Of a DNA stretch of 64,000 nucleotides, positions 27,671 through 36,151 are shown in pieces (position 1 is the first letter of the stretch; each line of letters opens with the position of its first letter). A model generated the notes under the pieces. That model ran no database searches. It saw nothing but the letters and a program-made list of their open reading frames with translations, and had not been told where the DNA came from. This stretch comes from Nocardioides marmotae (lineage in GTDB: Bacteria > Actinomycetota > Actinomycetes > Propionibacteriales > Nocardioidaceae). The position numbers and the translations under genes are program-made. The stretch is taken from NCBI RefSeq assembly GCF_013177455.1, contig NZ_CP053660.1, forward strand, positions 1,426,001 through 1,490,000, in the 5' to 3' direction.

Positions 27671-27830
27671 CGTGAACTCCTGATGATCGATTGCGTGTGA
27701 GGGGCCCGCAGGGCGGGCAACCGGAACAGAATATCGGAGACCCGGGTCCGCCGGGAAATCGCGGCCGAGGCCATACCCTGTCCCCTCATCATCCCCGCGG
27801 GGACCGCTCACGACCAATCCGAGGACGCAG

Positions 27831-29492
27831 ATGGAGGAAGTGCCGGGCGGCGGCGCGATCTCGCTGGCCGTGGTGCTGCGTTTCGTCGACATCGCCGTCG
27901 AGGCGTTGGCCGAGGCGCGCGAGGAGGTCGACGCCCTCAACGTCTACCCCGTGCCGGACGGCGACACCGGCACCAACATGTGGCTCACGGTCTCCGCCGC
28001 ACGCGACGCGGTGCGCGAGGCGACCGGCGGCGGCGACCCGGAGGCCGACCTCGACGTCGCGCTCGCGGCGCTCGCCCGCGGCGCGCTGCTGGGCGCGCGC
28101 GGCAACTCCGGGGTGATCTTCAGCGAGATGCTCGGCGCGATCGCGCGGCGGATCGCGGCCAGCGGCCCCGGGGAGCGCACGGCGAGCGTCATGGCCGACG
28201 CGCTGCGCCAGGCCAGCGACGCGGCGTACGCCGCCGTGGGGGAGCCCGTCGAGGGCACCATGCTCACCGTCGGCCGCGCCGCCGCCGAGGCCGCCATCGA
28301 GCGCGCGAGCCAGCCGGACACGAGAGCCCGCGACGTCTTCGCCACCGCCGCCGAGGCCGCCCGCACCGCCCTGGCGCGTACGCCGGAGCAGCTCGCCGTG
28401 CTGCGCGACGCCGGTGTCGTCGATGCCGGCGGCCGCGGGCTCAGCGTCGTCCTCGACGCGGCCGAGACGGTGCTGACCGGCCGGCGGCCGGTCCCGGTCA
28501 CCGCGCCCCTGGGCCGCCACGTGATCCCGCAGCCGGCGACGGTGCGCCACGAGCTGTCCCCGGACGGGCCGTCGTATGAGGTGATGTACCTCCTCGACGC
28601 CGACGACGACCGGATCCCGCCGCTGCGCAAGGCGCTGGCCGATCTCGGCGACTCGCTGGTGGTCGTCGGTGGCGAGGGCCTGTGGAACGTCCACGTGCAC
28701 GTCGACGACGTCGGCGCCGCCATCGAGGCCGGCATCGAGGCCGGGCGGCCCCACCGGGTCCGGGTGACCCACTTCGCCGAGCAGGTCGCCGAGGTGCGCC
28801 GCCGCACCCCCGACCGCGCGGGGCGCCGCGTCGTGGCCGTCGCCGCGGGGCCGGGCCTGGCCCGGCTGTTCGAGGAGGCCGGCGCGGTCGTCGTCCGCGG
28901 CGGCCCGGGCCGCCGGCCGAGCACCGGTGAGCTGCTCGAGGCGATCACCTCCTGCGGCGCCTCCGAGGTCGTCGTCCTGCCCAACGACCACGACTCGGTC
29001 CGCGTCGCGCAGGTCGCGGCGAGCACCGCCGAGAACGACGCGCAGGAGGGGCTGCGGGTGGCGGTCATCCCCACGGCCGCGCAGGTCTCCGGCTTGGCCG
29101 CGCTCGCGGTCCACGAGCCCGGCCGCTCCTTCGACCAGGACGTCCTGGAGATGACCGCCACCGCCCGGCACGCCCGCCAGGGCGCGGTGACGGTGGCGGC
29201 CCGGCGCGCGATGACGATGGCCGGCCCGTGCGAGGTGGGCGACGTGCTCGGCGTCGTCGCGGGCGACTTCGTCGTCGTCGGAGACGACCAGCTCACGGTC
29301 GCCACGCAGGTGCTCGAGCGCCTCCTCGGCGGTGGCGGCGAACTGGTGACGATCGTGGCCGGGGCCGAGGATCCCGAGGGCGCGCTGGCGACCCGCTGCG
29401 CCGGCTGGGTGGAGGAGCGCTACCCGGCTGTCGACGTCGTCGTGTACGACGGTGGTCAGGAGCGCTACCCGCTGCTGGTCTCGGTGGAGTGA
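27831..29492 (+). CDS. DhaL/DegV-type kinase, FakA-like (DAK2 domain protein)
   Basis: A 553-residue protein. The N-terminal DhaL (DAK2) nucleotide-binding domain (about residues 10-205) contains NVYPVPDGDTGTNM and GARGNSGVIFSEM. The middle and C-terminal DUF1949-like and FakA C-terminal regions follow. In Staphylococcus, FakA phosphorylates fatty acids presented by FakB (DegV) proteins. It is directly upstream of recG, as in many Gram-positives (yloV-recG). No fakB is seen in this window. Start ATG at 27831. Confidence 0.88.
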   Translation: MEEVPGGGAISLAVVLRFVDIAVEALAEAREEVDALNVYPVPDGDTGTNMWLTVSAARDAVREATGGGDPEADLDVALAALARGALLGARGNSGVIFSEMLGAIARRIAASGPGERTASVMADALRQASDAAYAAVGEPVEGTMLTVGRAAAEAAIERASQPDTRARDVFATAAEAARTALARTPEQLAVLRDAGVVDAGGRGLSVVLDAAETVLTGRRPVPVTAPLGRHVIPQPATVRHELSPDGPSYEVMYLLDADDDRIPPLRKALADLGDSLVVVGGEGLWNVHVHVDDVGAAIEAGIEAGRPHRVRVTHFAEQVAEVRRRTPDRAGRRVVAVAAGPGLARLFEEAGAVVVRGGPGRRPSTGELLEAITSCGASEVVVLPNDHDSVRVAQVAASTAENDAQEGLRVAVIPTAAQVSGLAALAVHEPGRSFDQDVLEMTATARHARQGAVTVAARRAMTMAGPCEVGDVLGVVAGDFVVVGDDQLTVATQVLERLLGGGGELVTIVAGAEDPEGALATRCAGWVEERYPAVDVVVYDGGQERYPLLVSVE

Positions 29493-29520
29493 GCGCACGG
29501 GTGAGGGGAGCAGCAACCGC

Positions 29521-31800
29521 GTGATCACCGTCGACACCCCGGTCGCCGCCGTGCTCGGCGACCAGAAGACCAAGCGCGCCAAGATCGAGGAGAAGCTCGG
29601 CATCCGCACCGTGGGGGATCTGCTGCACCACTTCCCGCGCCGGTACGTCGAGACCAAGGAGCTGACCAAGGTCGACGACCTGCGGCCCGGCGAGATCGTC
29701 ACGGTCGTCGGGCAGGTCGTCTCCGCCGACGTGCGCACCTACAACGACCGGCGCACCGGCCGTCCGGCGTACCGCCTCGACGTCGTGCTGACCACCGACG
29801 GCCCGCGCCTGCGGATGTCGTTCTTCGCCAAGGGCCGCCACGTCGCGGAGTGGAACCAGCGCCGCCTCGCGGTCGGCCGCCGCGGGCTGTTCGTCGGAGG
29901 GGTCAACGCCTTCCGGGGGGAGTGGCAGCTGACCAACCCCAAGATGGTGCTCTTCGGCCCCGGCCCCGAGGGCGGCCCCGGCGGTCCCCGCGACGCCGCG
30001 GACCCGGAGGCCGAGCTCGACGCGCTGGGCGCGCTCTACCCGATCTACCCCCTCACCGGCGGCGTGGAGTCGTGGGACCTCCAGCGCGCGATCACCTTCG
30101 CCCGCAGCGTCGTCGACGACGTGCCCGAGGTGCTGCCGGCCGAGGTGCGCGAGGAGCACGGGCTGCTGCCGGCGCGCACCGCCCTGGACTGGGTGCACGC
30201 CCCCGACGACCGGACCCAGGTCGGGGCGGCGCTCAAGCGCTACCGCTTCGAGGAGGCGCTGGTCACCCAGCTGGTGCTCGCCCGGCGACGCCGGGCGCTG
30301 CGCGCGGTCGGCGCCCAGGCCCGCACCGGCGGCGACGGCGCCCTGCTGGCGGCCTTCGACGCCCGGCTGCCCTTCGAGCTGACCGGCGGCCAGCGCGAGG
30401 TGGGGGAGGAGATCGAGCGCGACCTCGCCGAGCCGCACCCGATGAACCGGCTGCTCCAGGGCGAGGTCGGCTCGGGCAAGACCCTCGTCGCGCTGCGCGC
30501 CATGCTCCGCGTCGTCGACACCGGCGGGCAGGCGGCCCTGCTCGCGCCCACCGAGGTGCTCGCCCAGCAGCACCACCGCTCGATCACCGCGATGCTCGGC
30601 GACCTCGCCGCCGGCGGGATGCTCGGCGGCGCCCCCGAGGCGACCTGCGTGGAGCTGCTCACCGGCTCGATGACCAAGGCCCAGCGCACCGAGCCGCTGC
30701 TGCGGATCGCCACCGGCGAGGCCGGCATCGTCATCGGCACCCACGCGCTGCTGGAGGAGAACGTCAGCTTCTTCGACCTCGGCCTGGTCGTCGTCGACGA
30801 GCAGCACCGCTTCGGCGTCGAGCAGCGGGCCGCGCTGACCGACAAGGCCGGCACGCCCCCGCACGTCCTGGTGATGACCGCGACCCCGATCCCGCGGACG
30901 GTCGCGATGACCGTCTTCGGTGACCTGGAGACCTCCACGCTCGCCGAGCTGCCCGCCGGGCGCGCCCCGATCCAGACGAACGTCGTGCCGGTCGCCGAGC
31001 ACCCCGGCTGGATCGGGCGGGTCTGGGAGCGCGTGCGCGAGGAGGTGGCGGCCGGGCACCAGGCGTACGTCGTGTGCCCGCGCATCGCGGGCGACGAGCT
31101 CGAGCAGGGCGGCGAGGACGCGCCGCTCGACGAGGACTCCGCGGCGACCGGGGACGCGAAGACCGCCGACCGCGCGGCCCGCACGGGCCCGCCGCTGGCG
31201 GCCGTCGAGGAGGTCGTGGCCGAGCTGGCCGACGGCCCCCTGGCGGGGCTGCGGGTCAGCGCCCTGCACGGCCGGATGGGGGCCGAGGACAAGGAGCGCA
31301 CCATGCGCGCCTTCGCCGCCGGCGAGATCGACGTCCTGGTCTCCACGACCGTCATCGAGGTCGGCGTCGACGTCGCCAACGCGACCGCCATGGTGCTCCT
31401 CGACGCCGACCGGTTCGGCGTCTCCCAGCTCCACCAGCTGCGCGGCCGCGTGGGCCGCGGCGGCCTGCCCGGCCTGTGCCTGCTCGTCTCGCGGGCCGAG
31501 GCCGGCACGCCCGCGCGCCAGCGCCTCGACGCGGTCGCCTCGACCAGCGACGGGTTCGAGCTGAGCCGCGTCGACCTCGAGCAGCGCCGGGAGGGCGACG
31601 TGCTCGGGACGAGCCAGTCCGGCTTCCGCTCCAGCCTGCAGAACCTCCGGGTCCTGCGGGACGAGAAGACCATCGTCGCCGCCCGGCGCACGGCCGAGGC
31701 GCTGCTGGACCGCGACCCGGACCTCGCCTCGGCCCCGGAGCTGGCGGCCGCCGTGCGCGAGATGGAGCTCTCCGCCGGCGAGTTCATCGAGAAGTCGTGA
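29521..31800 (+). CDS. recG: ATP-dependent DNA helicase RecG
   Basis: A 759-residue branch-migration helicase that regresses stalled forks and processes Holliday junctions. An N-terminal OB wedge domain (about 55-170) precedes the two RecA-like lobes. Walker A is GEVGSGKTLVAL near residue 313, the DExH-like box is VVDEQHRFG near 425, and the C-terminal lobe has STTVIEVGVDVANA and QLRGRVGRGG. An acidic/Ala-rich insert (about residues 525-555) interrupts the second helicase lobe. The GTG at 29521 lies 28 bp after the upstream stop. Confidence 0.96.
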   Translation: MITVDTPVAAVLGDQKTKRAKIEEKLGIRTVGDLLHHFPRRYVETKELTKVDDLRPGEIVTVVGQVVSADVRTYNDRRTGRPAYRLDVVLTTDGPRLRMSFFAKGRHVAEWNQRRLAVGRRGLFVGGVNAFRGEWQLTNPKMVLFGPGPEGGPGGPRDAADPEAELDALGALYPIYPLTGGVESWDLQRAITFARSVVDDVPEVLPAEVREEHGLLPARTALDWVHAPDDRTQVGAALKRYRFEEALVTQLVLARRRRALRAVGAQARTGGDGALLAAFDARLPFELTGGQREVGEEIERDLAEPHPMNRLLQGEVGSGKTLVALRAMLRVVDTGGQAALLAPTEVLAQQHHRSITAMLGDLAAGGMLGGAPEATCVELLTGSMTKAQRTEPLLRIATGEAGIVIGTHALLEENVSFFDLGLVVVDEQHRFGVEQRAALTDKAGTPPHVLVMTATPIPRTVAMTVFGDLETSTLAELPAGRAPIQTNVVPVAEHPGWIGRVWERVREEVAAGHQAYVVCPRIAGDELEQGGEDAPLDEDSAATGDAKTADRAARTGPPLAAVEEVVAELADGPLAGLRVSALHGRMGAEDKERTMRAFAAGEIDVLVSTTVIEVGVDVANATAMVLLDADRFGVSQLHQLRGRVGRGGLPGLCLLVSRAEAGTPARQRLDAVASTSDGFELSRVDLEQRREGDVLGTSQSGFRSSLQNLRVLRDEKTIVAARRTAEALLDRDPDLASAPELAAAVREMELSAGEFIEKS

Positions 31801-31807
31801 GGACGTC

Positions 31808-32398
31808 GTGACCAGGATCATCGGGGGCTCGGCCGGCGGCCGGCGCATCGCCGTGCCGCGCGGGTCGGCGACCCGCCCCACCAGCGACCGGGTGCGCGAG
31901 GCGCTGTTCTCGGCGGTGGAGTCGTGGTGCGGCTCGCTGCAGGGCCTGCGCTTCCTCGACCTGTACGCCGGCTCCGGCGCGGTCGGGCTCGAGGCCTGGT
32001 CGCGGGGGGCCGGCGTGGTGACCCTCGTCGAGCAGGACCGGCGCACCGCGGCGCTGGTGCGCGAGAACGCCCGCACGCTCGGCTTCGCCCGCGCCGACGT
32101 CGTGGCGGCCTCGGTCGGCACGACGCTGCTGCGGCACCCGGCCGCGCCGTACGACGTGGTCTTCAGCGACCCGCCGTACCCCCTCGACGAGCCGAGCCTG
32201 GCCCGCGACCTCGCCGCGCTGGTCGAGCACGGCTGGCTGGTGCCCGACGCGCTGGTCGTCGTCGAGCGCTCCGTCCGCAGCCCCGAGCCCACCTGGCCGC
32301 CGGGCCTCGAGCCGGTCCGGGAGCGGCGCTACGGCGAGACGGTGCTCTGGTACGGTCGCGCCGCCCACGCCACGGACGAGGAGTCCATCGACGACTAG
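31808..32398 (+). CDS. rsmD: 16S rRNA (guanine(966)-N2)-methyltransferase
   Basis: A 196-residue Rossmann methyltransferase. MTRIIGGSAGGRRI is the family N-terminus, FLDLYAGSGAVGLEA is the SAM-binding motif, and the catalytic motif is SDPPY near residue 121. It methylates G966 of 16S rRNA in the 30S head. It lies 7 bp after recG and 13 bp before coaD, the usual order. Confidence 0.94.
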   Translation: MTRIIGGSAGGRRIAVPRGSATRPTSDRVREALFSAVESWCGSLQGLRFLDLYAGSGAVGLEAWSRGAGVVTLVEQDRRTAALVRENARTLGFARADVVAASVGTTLLRHPAAPYDVVFSDPPYPLDEPSLARDLAALVEHGWLVPDALVVVERSVRSPEPTWPPGLEPVRERRYGETVLWYGRAAHATDEESIDD

Positions 32399-32411
32399 AG
32401 CGGAGCCCCAC

Positions 32412-32906
32412 GTGCGCCGAGCCGTCTGCCCGGGGTCCTTCGACCCCGTCACCCGCGGCCACCTCGACATCATCGGCCGGGCCGCCGCCCTCTTCGACGA
32501 GGTCGTCGTCGCCGTCGGGGTCAACGCCTCCAAGCGCCGGCTCTTCGAGCCCGAGGAGCGCCTCGCGATGCTCGAGCAGGCGTGCGCGGAGTGGGACAAC
32601 GTGCGCGTCGACGGCTTCACCGGCCTGCTCACCGACTACTGCGCGGAGAACGACGTGGTCGCGATCGTCAAGGGCCTGCGCGGCCCCGGCGACTTCGAGT
32701 ACGAGCTGCCGATGGCCCACATGAACGTCTCGCTCACCGGGGTGGAGACCGTCTTCGTGCCGACCAGCCCGCAGTGGTCGTTCGTCTCCAGCAGCCTGGT
32801 CAAGGAGGTCGCGTCCTTCGGCGGCGACGTCTCGCCGTTCGTCCCGGGCTTCGTCCTCGAGCGCCTCACCGCGCGGGTGGAGGAGCGACGTGCCGGTGGC
32901 GCCTGA
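32412..32906 (+). CDS. coaD: Phosphopantetheine adenylyltransferase
   Basis: A 164-residue nucleotidyltransferase for the fourth step of coenzyme A synthesis (4'-phosphopantetheine to dephospho-CoA). The T/HxGH motif is TRGH in GSFDPVTRGHLDII, and SSSLVKEVASFGGDVS is the C-terminal ISSxxxR-like region. The GTG start follows a GGAG site. It is the last gene of the recG-rsmD-coaD group. Confidence 0.96.
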   Translation: MRRAVCPGSFDPVTRGHLDIIGRAAALFDEVVVAVGVNASKRRLFEPEERLAMLEQACAEWDNVRVDGFTGLLTDYCAENDVVAIVKGLRGPGDFEYELPMAHMNVSLTGVETVFVPTSPQWSFVSSSLVKEVASFGGDVSPFVPGFVLERLTARVEERRAGGA

Positions 32907-32960
32907 CCTGCGTTTTGTCCGATCGGCCGCACGGCGGTTAGTCTTCTCGCTGATCTGTAC

Positions 32961-33554
32961 GTGCCCGGACCCGGAAGTGATCATCTGAACCGCCTGGACC
33001 CGAGAGCGCCGCTCGTGCTCGACACCCGCGAGCTCGGCCGCCGCCCGGGGTCCCAGCGACAGGTGACGCGGACGGTGCCGGCACCGCCAGATCTGGGCAT
33101 CGAAGTCCTCAAGGTCCCCGAGGGGTCGCCGGTCGAGATCGACCTGCGCCTCGAGGCGGTCATGGAGGGCGTGCTGGTGACGGGCACGGCGCGAGCCGTG
33201 CTCGAGGGCGAGTGCGCACGGTGCCTGGAACCGATCGAGGAGGACTCCGAGGTCACGTTCCAGGAGCTGTTCGTCTACGACGACCCGGCTCACCAGGGCG
33301 ACCCCGACGAGGACGACGAGGTCAGCAAGCTCGAGGACGACCTGCTCGACCTCGAGCCACTGCTGCGGGACGCGGTGGTGCTCGCACTGCCGTTCCAGCC
33401 CTTGTGCGAGGACGACTGTCCCGGCCTGTGCACCGAGTGCGGTGCACGCCTGGCCGAGGACCCGGACCACTCGCACGAGGAGCCGGTCGACCCGCGGTGG
33501 GCGGGCCTCGCGGCCCTGAAGCAGGATGATCCCAGCAGCACTTCGCAGGACTGA
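32961..33554 (+). CDS. DUF177 (YceD) family protein
   Basis: A 197-residue protein with the DUF177 signature cysteines CARC near residue 93 and CPGLCTECG near 155, and an acidic middle. It is almost always located just before rpmF, as here. In E. coli and plants, YceD-type proteins affect 23S rRNA accumulation. GTG start at 32961; TAGTCT at 32939-32944 may be its -10 element (16-nt leader). Confidence 0.88.
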   Translation: MPGPGSDHLNRLDPRAPLVLDTRELGRRPGSQRQVTRTVPAPPDLGIEVLKVPEGSPVEIDLRLEAVMEGVLVTGTARAVLEGECARCLEPIEEDSEVTFQELFVYDDPAHQGDPDEDDEVSKLEDDLLDLEPLLRDAVVLALPFQPLCEDDCPGLCTECGARLAEDPDHSHEEPVDPRWAGLAALKQDDPSSTSQD

Positions 33555-33617
33555 CCGGTCCCGCGAGCACCAAGCCAGGAACGGCCGGCACCACCGGTCC
33601 AGAACGAGGAGAGAACA

Positions 33618-33803
33618 GTGGCAGTCCCGAAGCGGAAGATGTCGCGCAGCAACACGCGTCACCGTCGGTCGGCCTGGAAGGCCGTCGCGCCCACCCTGGT
33701 GACCTGCGCGAACCCCGCCTGTGGTGCCAAGCACCTCCCGCACCGTGCGTGCGGCGCGTGCGGTCAGTACGGCGCTCGCGCCGACCGTCGTCAGGTCATC
33801 TGA
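33618..33803 (+). CDS. rpmF: Ribosomal protein bL32
   Basis: A 61-residue 50S protein with the standard N-terminus ([18 protein letters not shown]) and two CxxC-type zinc pairs (CANPAC, CGAC), so a zinc-containing C+ form. The GTG start has an AGGAGAG ribosome site 7 nt upstream. The rnc reading frame begins just past its stop codon. Confidence 0.95.
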   Translation: MAVPKRKMSRSNTRHRRSAWKAVAPTLVTCANPACGAKHLPHRACGACGQYGARADRRQVI

Positions 33804-33813
33804 GACCGGTCCA

Positions 33814-34611
33814 CTGACCAACTACGTCGAGCTGCGCGAGGCGCTCGGGGACCCGGAGCTGGACCCCGAGCTGCTCGAGCGTGCGCTCACGCACCGTTCC
33901 TACGCGTACGAGAACGGCGGCCTGCCGACCAACGAGCGCCTGGAGTTCCTGGGTGACTCGGTGCTCGGCGTCGTCGTGACCGAGACGCTCTACACGACCC
34001 ACCCCGACCTCTCCGAGGGTCGGCTGGCCAAGCTCCGCGCAGCGGTCGTCAACGCCCGCGCGCTGGCCGAGGTGGGTCGGGCCATCGGCCTGGGCGACCA
34101 CGTGAAGCTCGGTCGTGGCGAGGAGTCGACGGGGGGTCGGGGCAAGGCCTCGATCCTCTCCGACACCGTCGAGGCGGTCATCGGGGCCGTCCACCTCTCC
34201 GGTGGCGGCTTCGAGACCTCCGCGCGCGTGGTCCACCGGCTCTTCGACCCGCTCATCGAGGCCGCCTCGGCCATGGGCGCGGGCCTGGACTGGAAGACCT
34301 CGCTCCAGGAGCTCGCTGCCGAGCACGCCCTCGGCGTGCCCGAGTACGTCATCGAGGACGAGGGCCCCGACCACCAGAAGACCTTCACCGCGCAGGTCCG
34401 GGTCGGCGACAAGCTCTACGGCAACGGCGTGGGCCGCTCCAAGAAGGAGGCCGAGCAGGCCGCCGCGGAGACCGCCTACGGCGAGATCGCCGACGCGCTC
34501 GGGGTCACCGACCCCGCCGCCGCCGCGGCCACCAGCACCGCCGGGACCGCTGGCGGGGCCTCTGCCGGAAGTTCTGCCGGAAGTTCTGCCGGCACCTCGC
34601 AGCCGGGCTGA
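33814..34611 (+). CDS. rnc: Ribonuclease III
   Basis: A 265-residue dsRNA endonuclease. The catalytic signature is [13 protein letters not shown] (residues about 40-52), a second acidic site is in [12 protein letters not shown], and a double-stranded RNA-binding domain spans about 180-245 with [14 protein letters not shown]. The C-terminus is a Ser/Ala/Gly tail encoded in part by 12-bp repeats. No ATG or GTG follows the rpmF stop before the first conserved block. The CTG at 33814 gives an N-terminus aligned with mycobacterial Rnc; in-frame GTG codons at 33721 and 33745 lie inside rpmF and are alternatives. Confidence 0.93.
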   Translation: MTNYVELREALGDPELDPELLERALTHRSYAYENGGLPTNERLEFLGDSVLGVVVTETLYTTHPDLSEGRLAKLRAAVVNARALAEVGRAIGLGDHVKLGRGEESTGGRGKASILSDTVEAVIGAVHLSGGGFETSARVVHRLFDPLIEAASAMGAGLDWKTSLQELAAEHALGVPEYVIEDEGPDHQKTFTAQVRVGDKLYGNGVGRSKKEAEQAAAETAYGEIADALGVTDPAAAAATSTAGTAGGASAGSSAGSSAGTSQPG

Positions 34612-34615
34612 GCCC

Positions 34616-35515
34616 GTGCCGGAGCTGCCCGAGGTCGAGGTCGTCCGCGCCGGCCTCGAGCGCCACGTGCTCGGCGCGGCCATCACCCGCGTCGACGTCC
34701 TCCACCCGCGCCCGGTCCGCCGCGACCCCCGCGGGCCCGAGGGCTTCGCCGCGGCGCTCGTCGGCCGGCGGATCGTCGGCGCCCGCCGGCGCGGCAAGTA
34801 CCTCTGGCTGCCGCTGGACGACGGCGACGCGCTGATGGCGCACCTCGGCATGAGCGGTCAGCTGCTCGTGCAGCGCCCCGACGCCCCGGCCGAGCGGCAC
34901 CTGCGGGTGCGGCTCGCCCTCGACGGCGCCGACGAGGGCCGCGAGCTGCGCTTCGTCGACCAGCGGATGTTCGGCGGCCTCTCGGTCTCGGCCGGCGGCG
35001 CGGACCTGCCGCCGGAGATCGCGCACATCGCCCGCGACCCGCTCGACGAGCAGTTCGACGCCGCCGACGTCGTACGTCGCGTGCGCCGGCGCACCTCGGG
35101 CATCAAGCGGCTGCTGCTGGACCAGAACCTCGTCTCGGGCGTCGGCAACATCTACGCCGACGAGGCCCTGTGGCGCGCCCGGCTCCACGGCGAGCGGCCG
35201 GGGGACCGGCTCAGCGCCACCCAGGTGCGCGAGCTGCTCGGCCACGTCCACGACGTGATGACCGACGCGCTCGCGCAGGGCGGCACCTCCTTCGACGCGC
35301 TCTACGTCAACGTCAACGGCGAGTCCGGCTACTTCGACCGCTCGCTGCACGCCTACGGGCGCGAGGGGGAGCCGTGCGACCGGTGCGGCACGCCGATCCG
35401 CCGGGTGCCGTTCATGAACCGCTCGTCGTACTTCTGCCCCACCTGCCAGCCGGCCCCACGGCGCCGCCGGCAGGTGCCCGCCGGCCGCCCGCCCGTGGTG
35501 CCCGTCCCGGATTGA
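34616..35515 (+). CDS. mutM: Formamidopyrimidine-DNA glycosylase
   Basis: A 299-residue base-excision repair enzyme for 8-oxoguanine and FapyG. After Met removal the catalytic Pro2-Glu3 appear in [24 protein letters not shown] and NIYADEALW are conserved blocks, and a C-terminal zinc finger has CDRCG and CPTC. A basic tail follows the finger. It begins 4 bp after rnc, as in mycobacteria. Confidence 0.96.
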   Translation: MPELPEVEVVRAGLERHVLGAAITRVDVLHPRPVRRDPRGPEGFAAALVGRRIVGARRRGKYLWLPLDDGDALMAHLGMSGQLLVQRPDAPAERHLRVRLALDGADEGRELRFVDQRMFGGLSVSAGGADLPPEIAHIARDPLDEQFDAADVVRRVRRRTSGIKRLLLDQNLVSGVGNIYADEALWRARLHGERPGDRLSATQVRELLGHVHDVMTDALAQGGTSFDALYVNVNGESGYFDRSLHAYGREGEPCDRCGTPIRRVPFMNRSSYFCPTCQPAPRRRRQVPAGRPPVVPVPD

Positions 35516-35653
35516 CGCATCCCGCGCCCGGGTGGGACTCTTGAAGACGGTCCCGCCCGCGTGCGGACCCCCGCGCCGGCCCTCCACGGCCGCCCCGGTC
35601 CGGCATCCGGACCACCCCCCGGCACGTCCACCCCGAACCCGAAGGAACACCCC

Positions 35654-35857
35654 ATGGCCAAGGCGCTGATCGGCTACCTGGACAGCGACCTGCGTGACCC
35701 CCGCCTCGCCTCGGACAACGCCCGTCTCCGCGCCCGCGTGCGCGAGCTCGAGGCGCTGGTGCTGCGCCTGAGCGAGGAGAACGACCGGCTCGTGGCCACC
35801 CGCGCCGCCGAGATCCTCGACCGCGAGCCGGGCCTGCAGGAGATGCAGCCGGCCTGA
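35654..35857 (+). CDS. Small coiled-coil protein of unknown function
   Basis: A 67-residue protein with a conserved-looking N-terminus (MAKALIGYLDSDLRDPRLA), then a heptad-rich helix (LRARVRELEALVLRLSEEN) likely to form a parallel coiled coil. The ATG at 35654 has a GAAGGA ribosome site. It lies between mutM and smc. No enzymatic motif is visible. Similar small proteins in related actinobacteria are recalled but not verified. Confidence 0.7.
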   Translation: MAKALIGYLDSDLRDPRLASDNARLRARVRELEALVLRLSEENDRLVATRAAEILDREPGLQEMQPA

Positions 35858-35910
35858 CCAGGTCGCGACCGACGGGCCCGACCCCGGCCGGGCCCGCGTC
35901 CCCGCACGCC

Positions 35911-35977
35911 CGGTGACCCCCGATGACTCCCGGTGACCCCCGGTGACCCCCGGGGACCCCCGGGGACCCCCGGTGAC
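35911..35977. repeat. 10-bp tandem repeat upstream of smc
   Basis: About 6.7 copies of the decamer CGGTGACCCC, with variants CGATGACTCC and CGGGGACCCC, run end to end. A shorter duplication ACCGCGTCGTACAC-like follows near 36000-36030. The 294-bp gap between the small coiled-coil gene and smc holds nothing else recognisable. Confidence 0.85.
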
Positions 35978-36151
35978 GTCGCCCGGTGCCGGTCGCCACG
36001 CCGCGTCGTACACACCGCGTCGTACACGCCGCCGCGCCGCTCACCGGCGGCACGGGCCCCCGAGCGGTACCCTGTGGCCGCTGAGCGTCCCCCGGTGCAG
36101 CCACCGCCGCCCCGAGTCAGCGCCGACGACCGACCGGTGTAGGGAGCCCCG

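Noticed and set aside
29293..32292. 999-codon minus-strand open frame over recG
   Set aside because: Composition is a shadow of recG and rsmD; no domain and no ribosome site.
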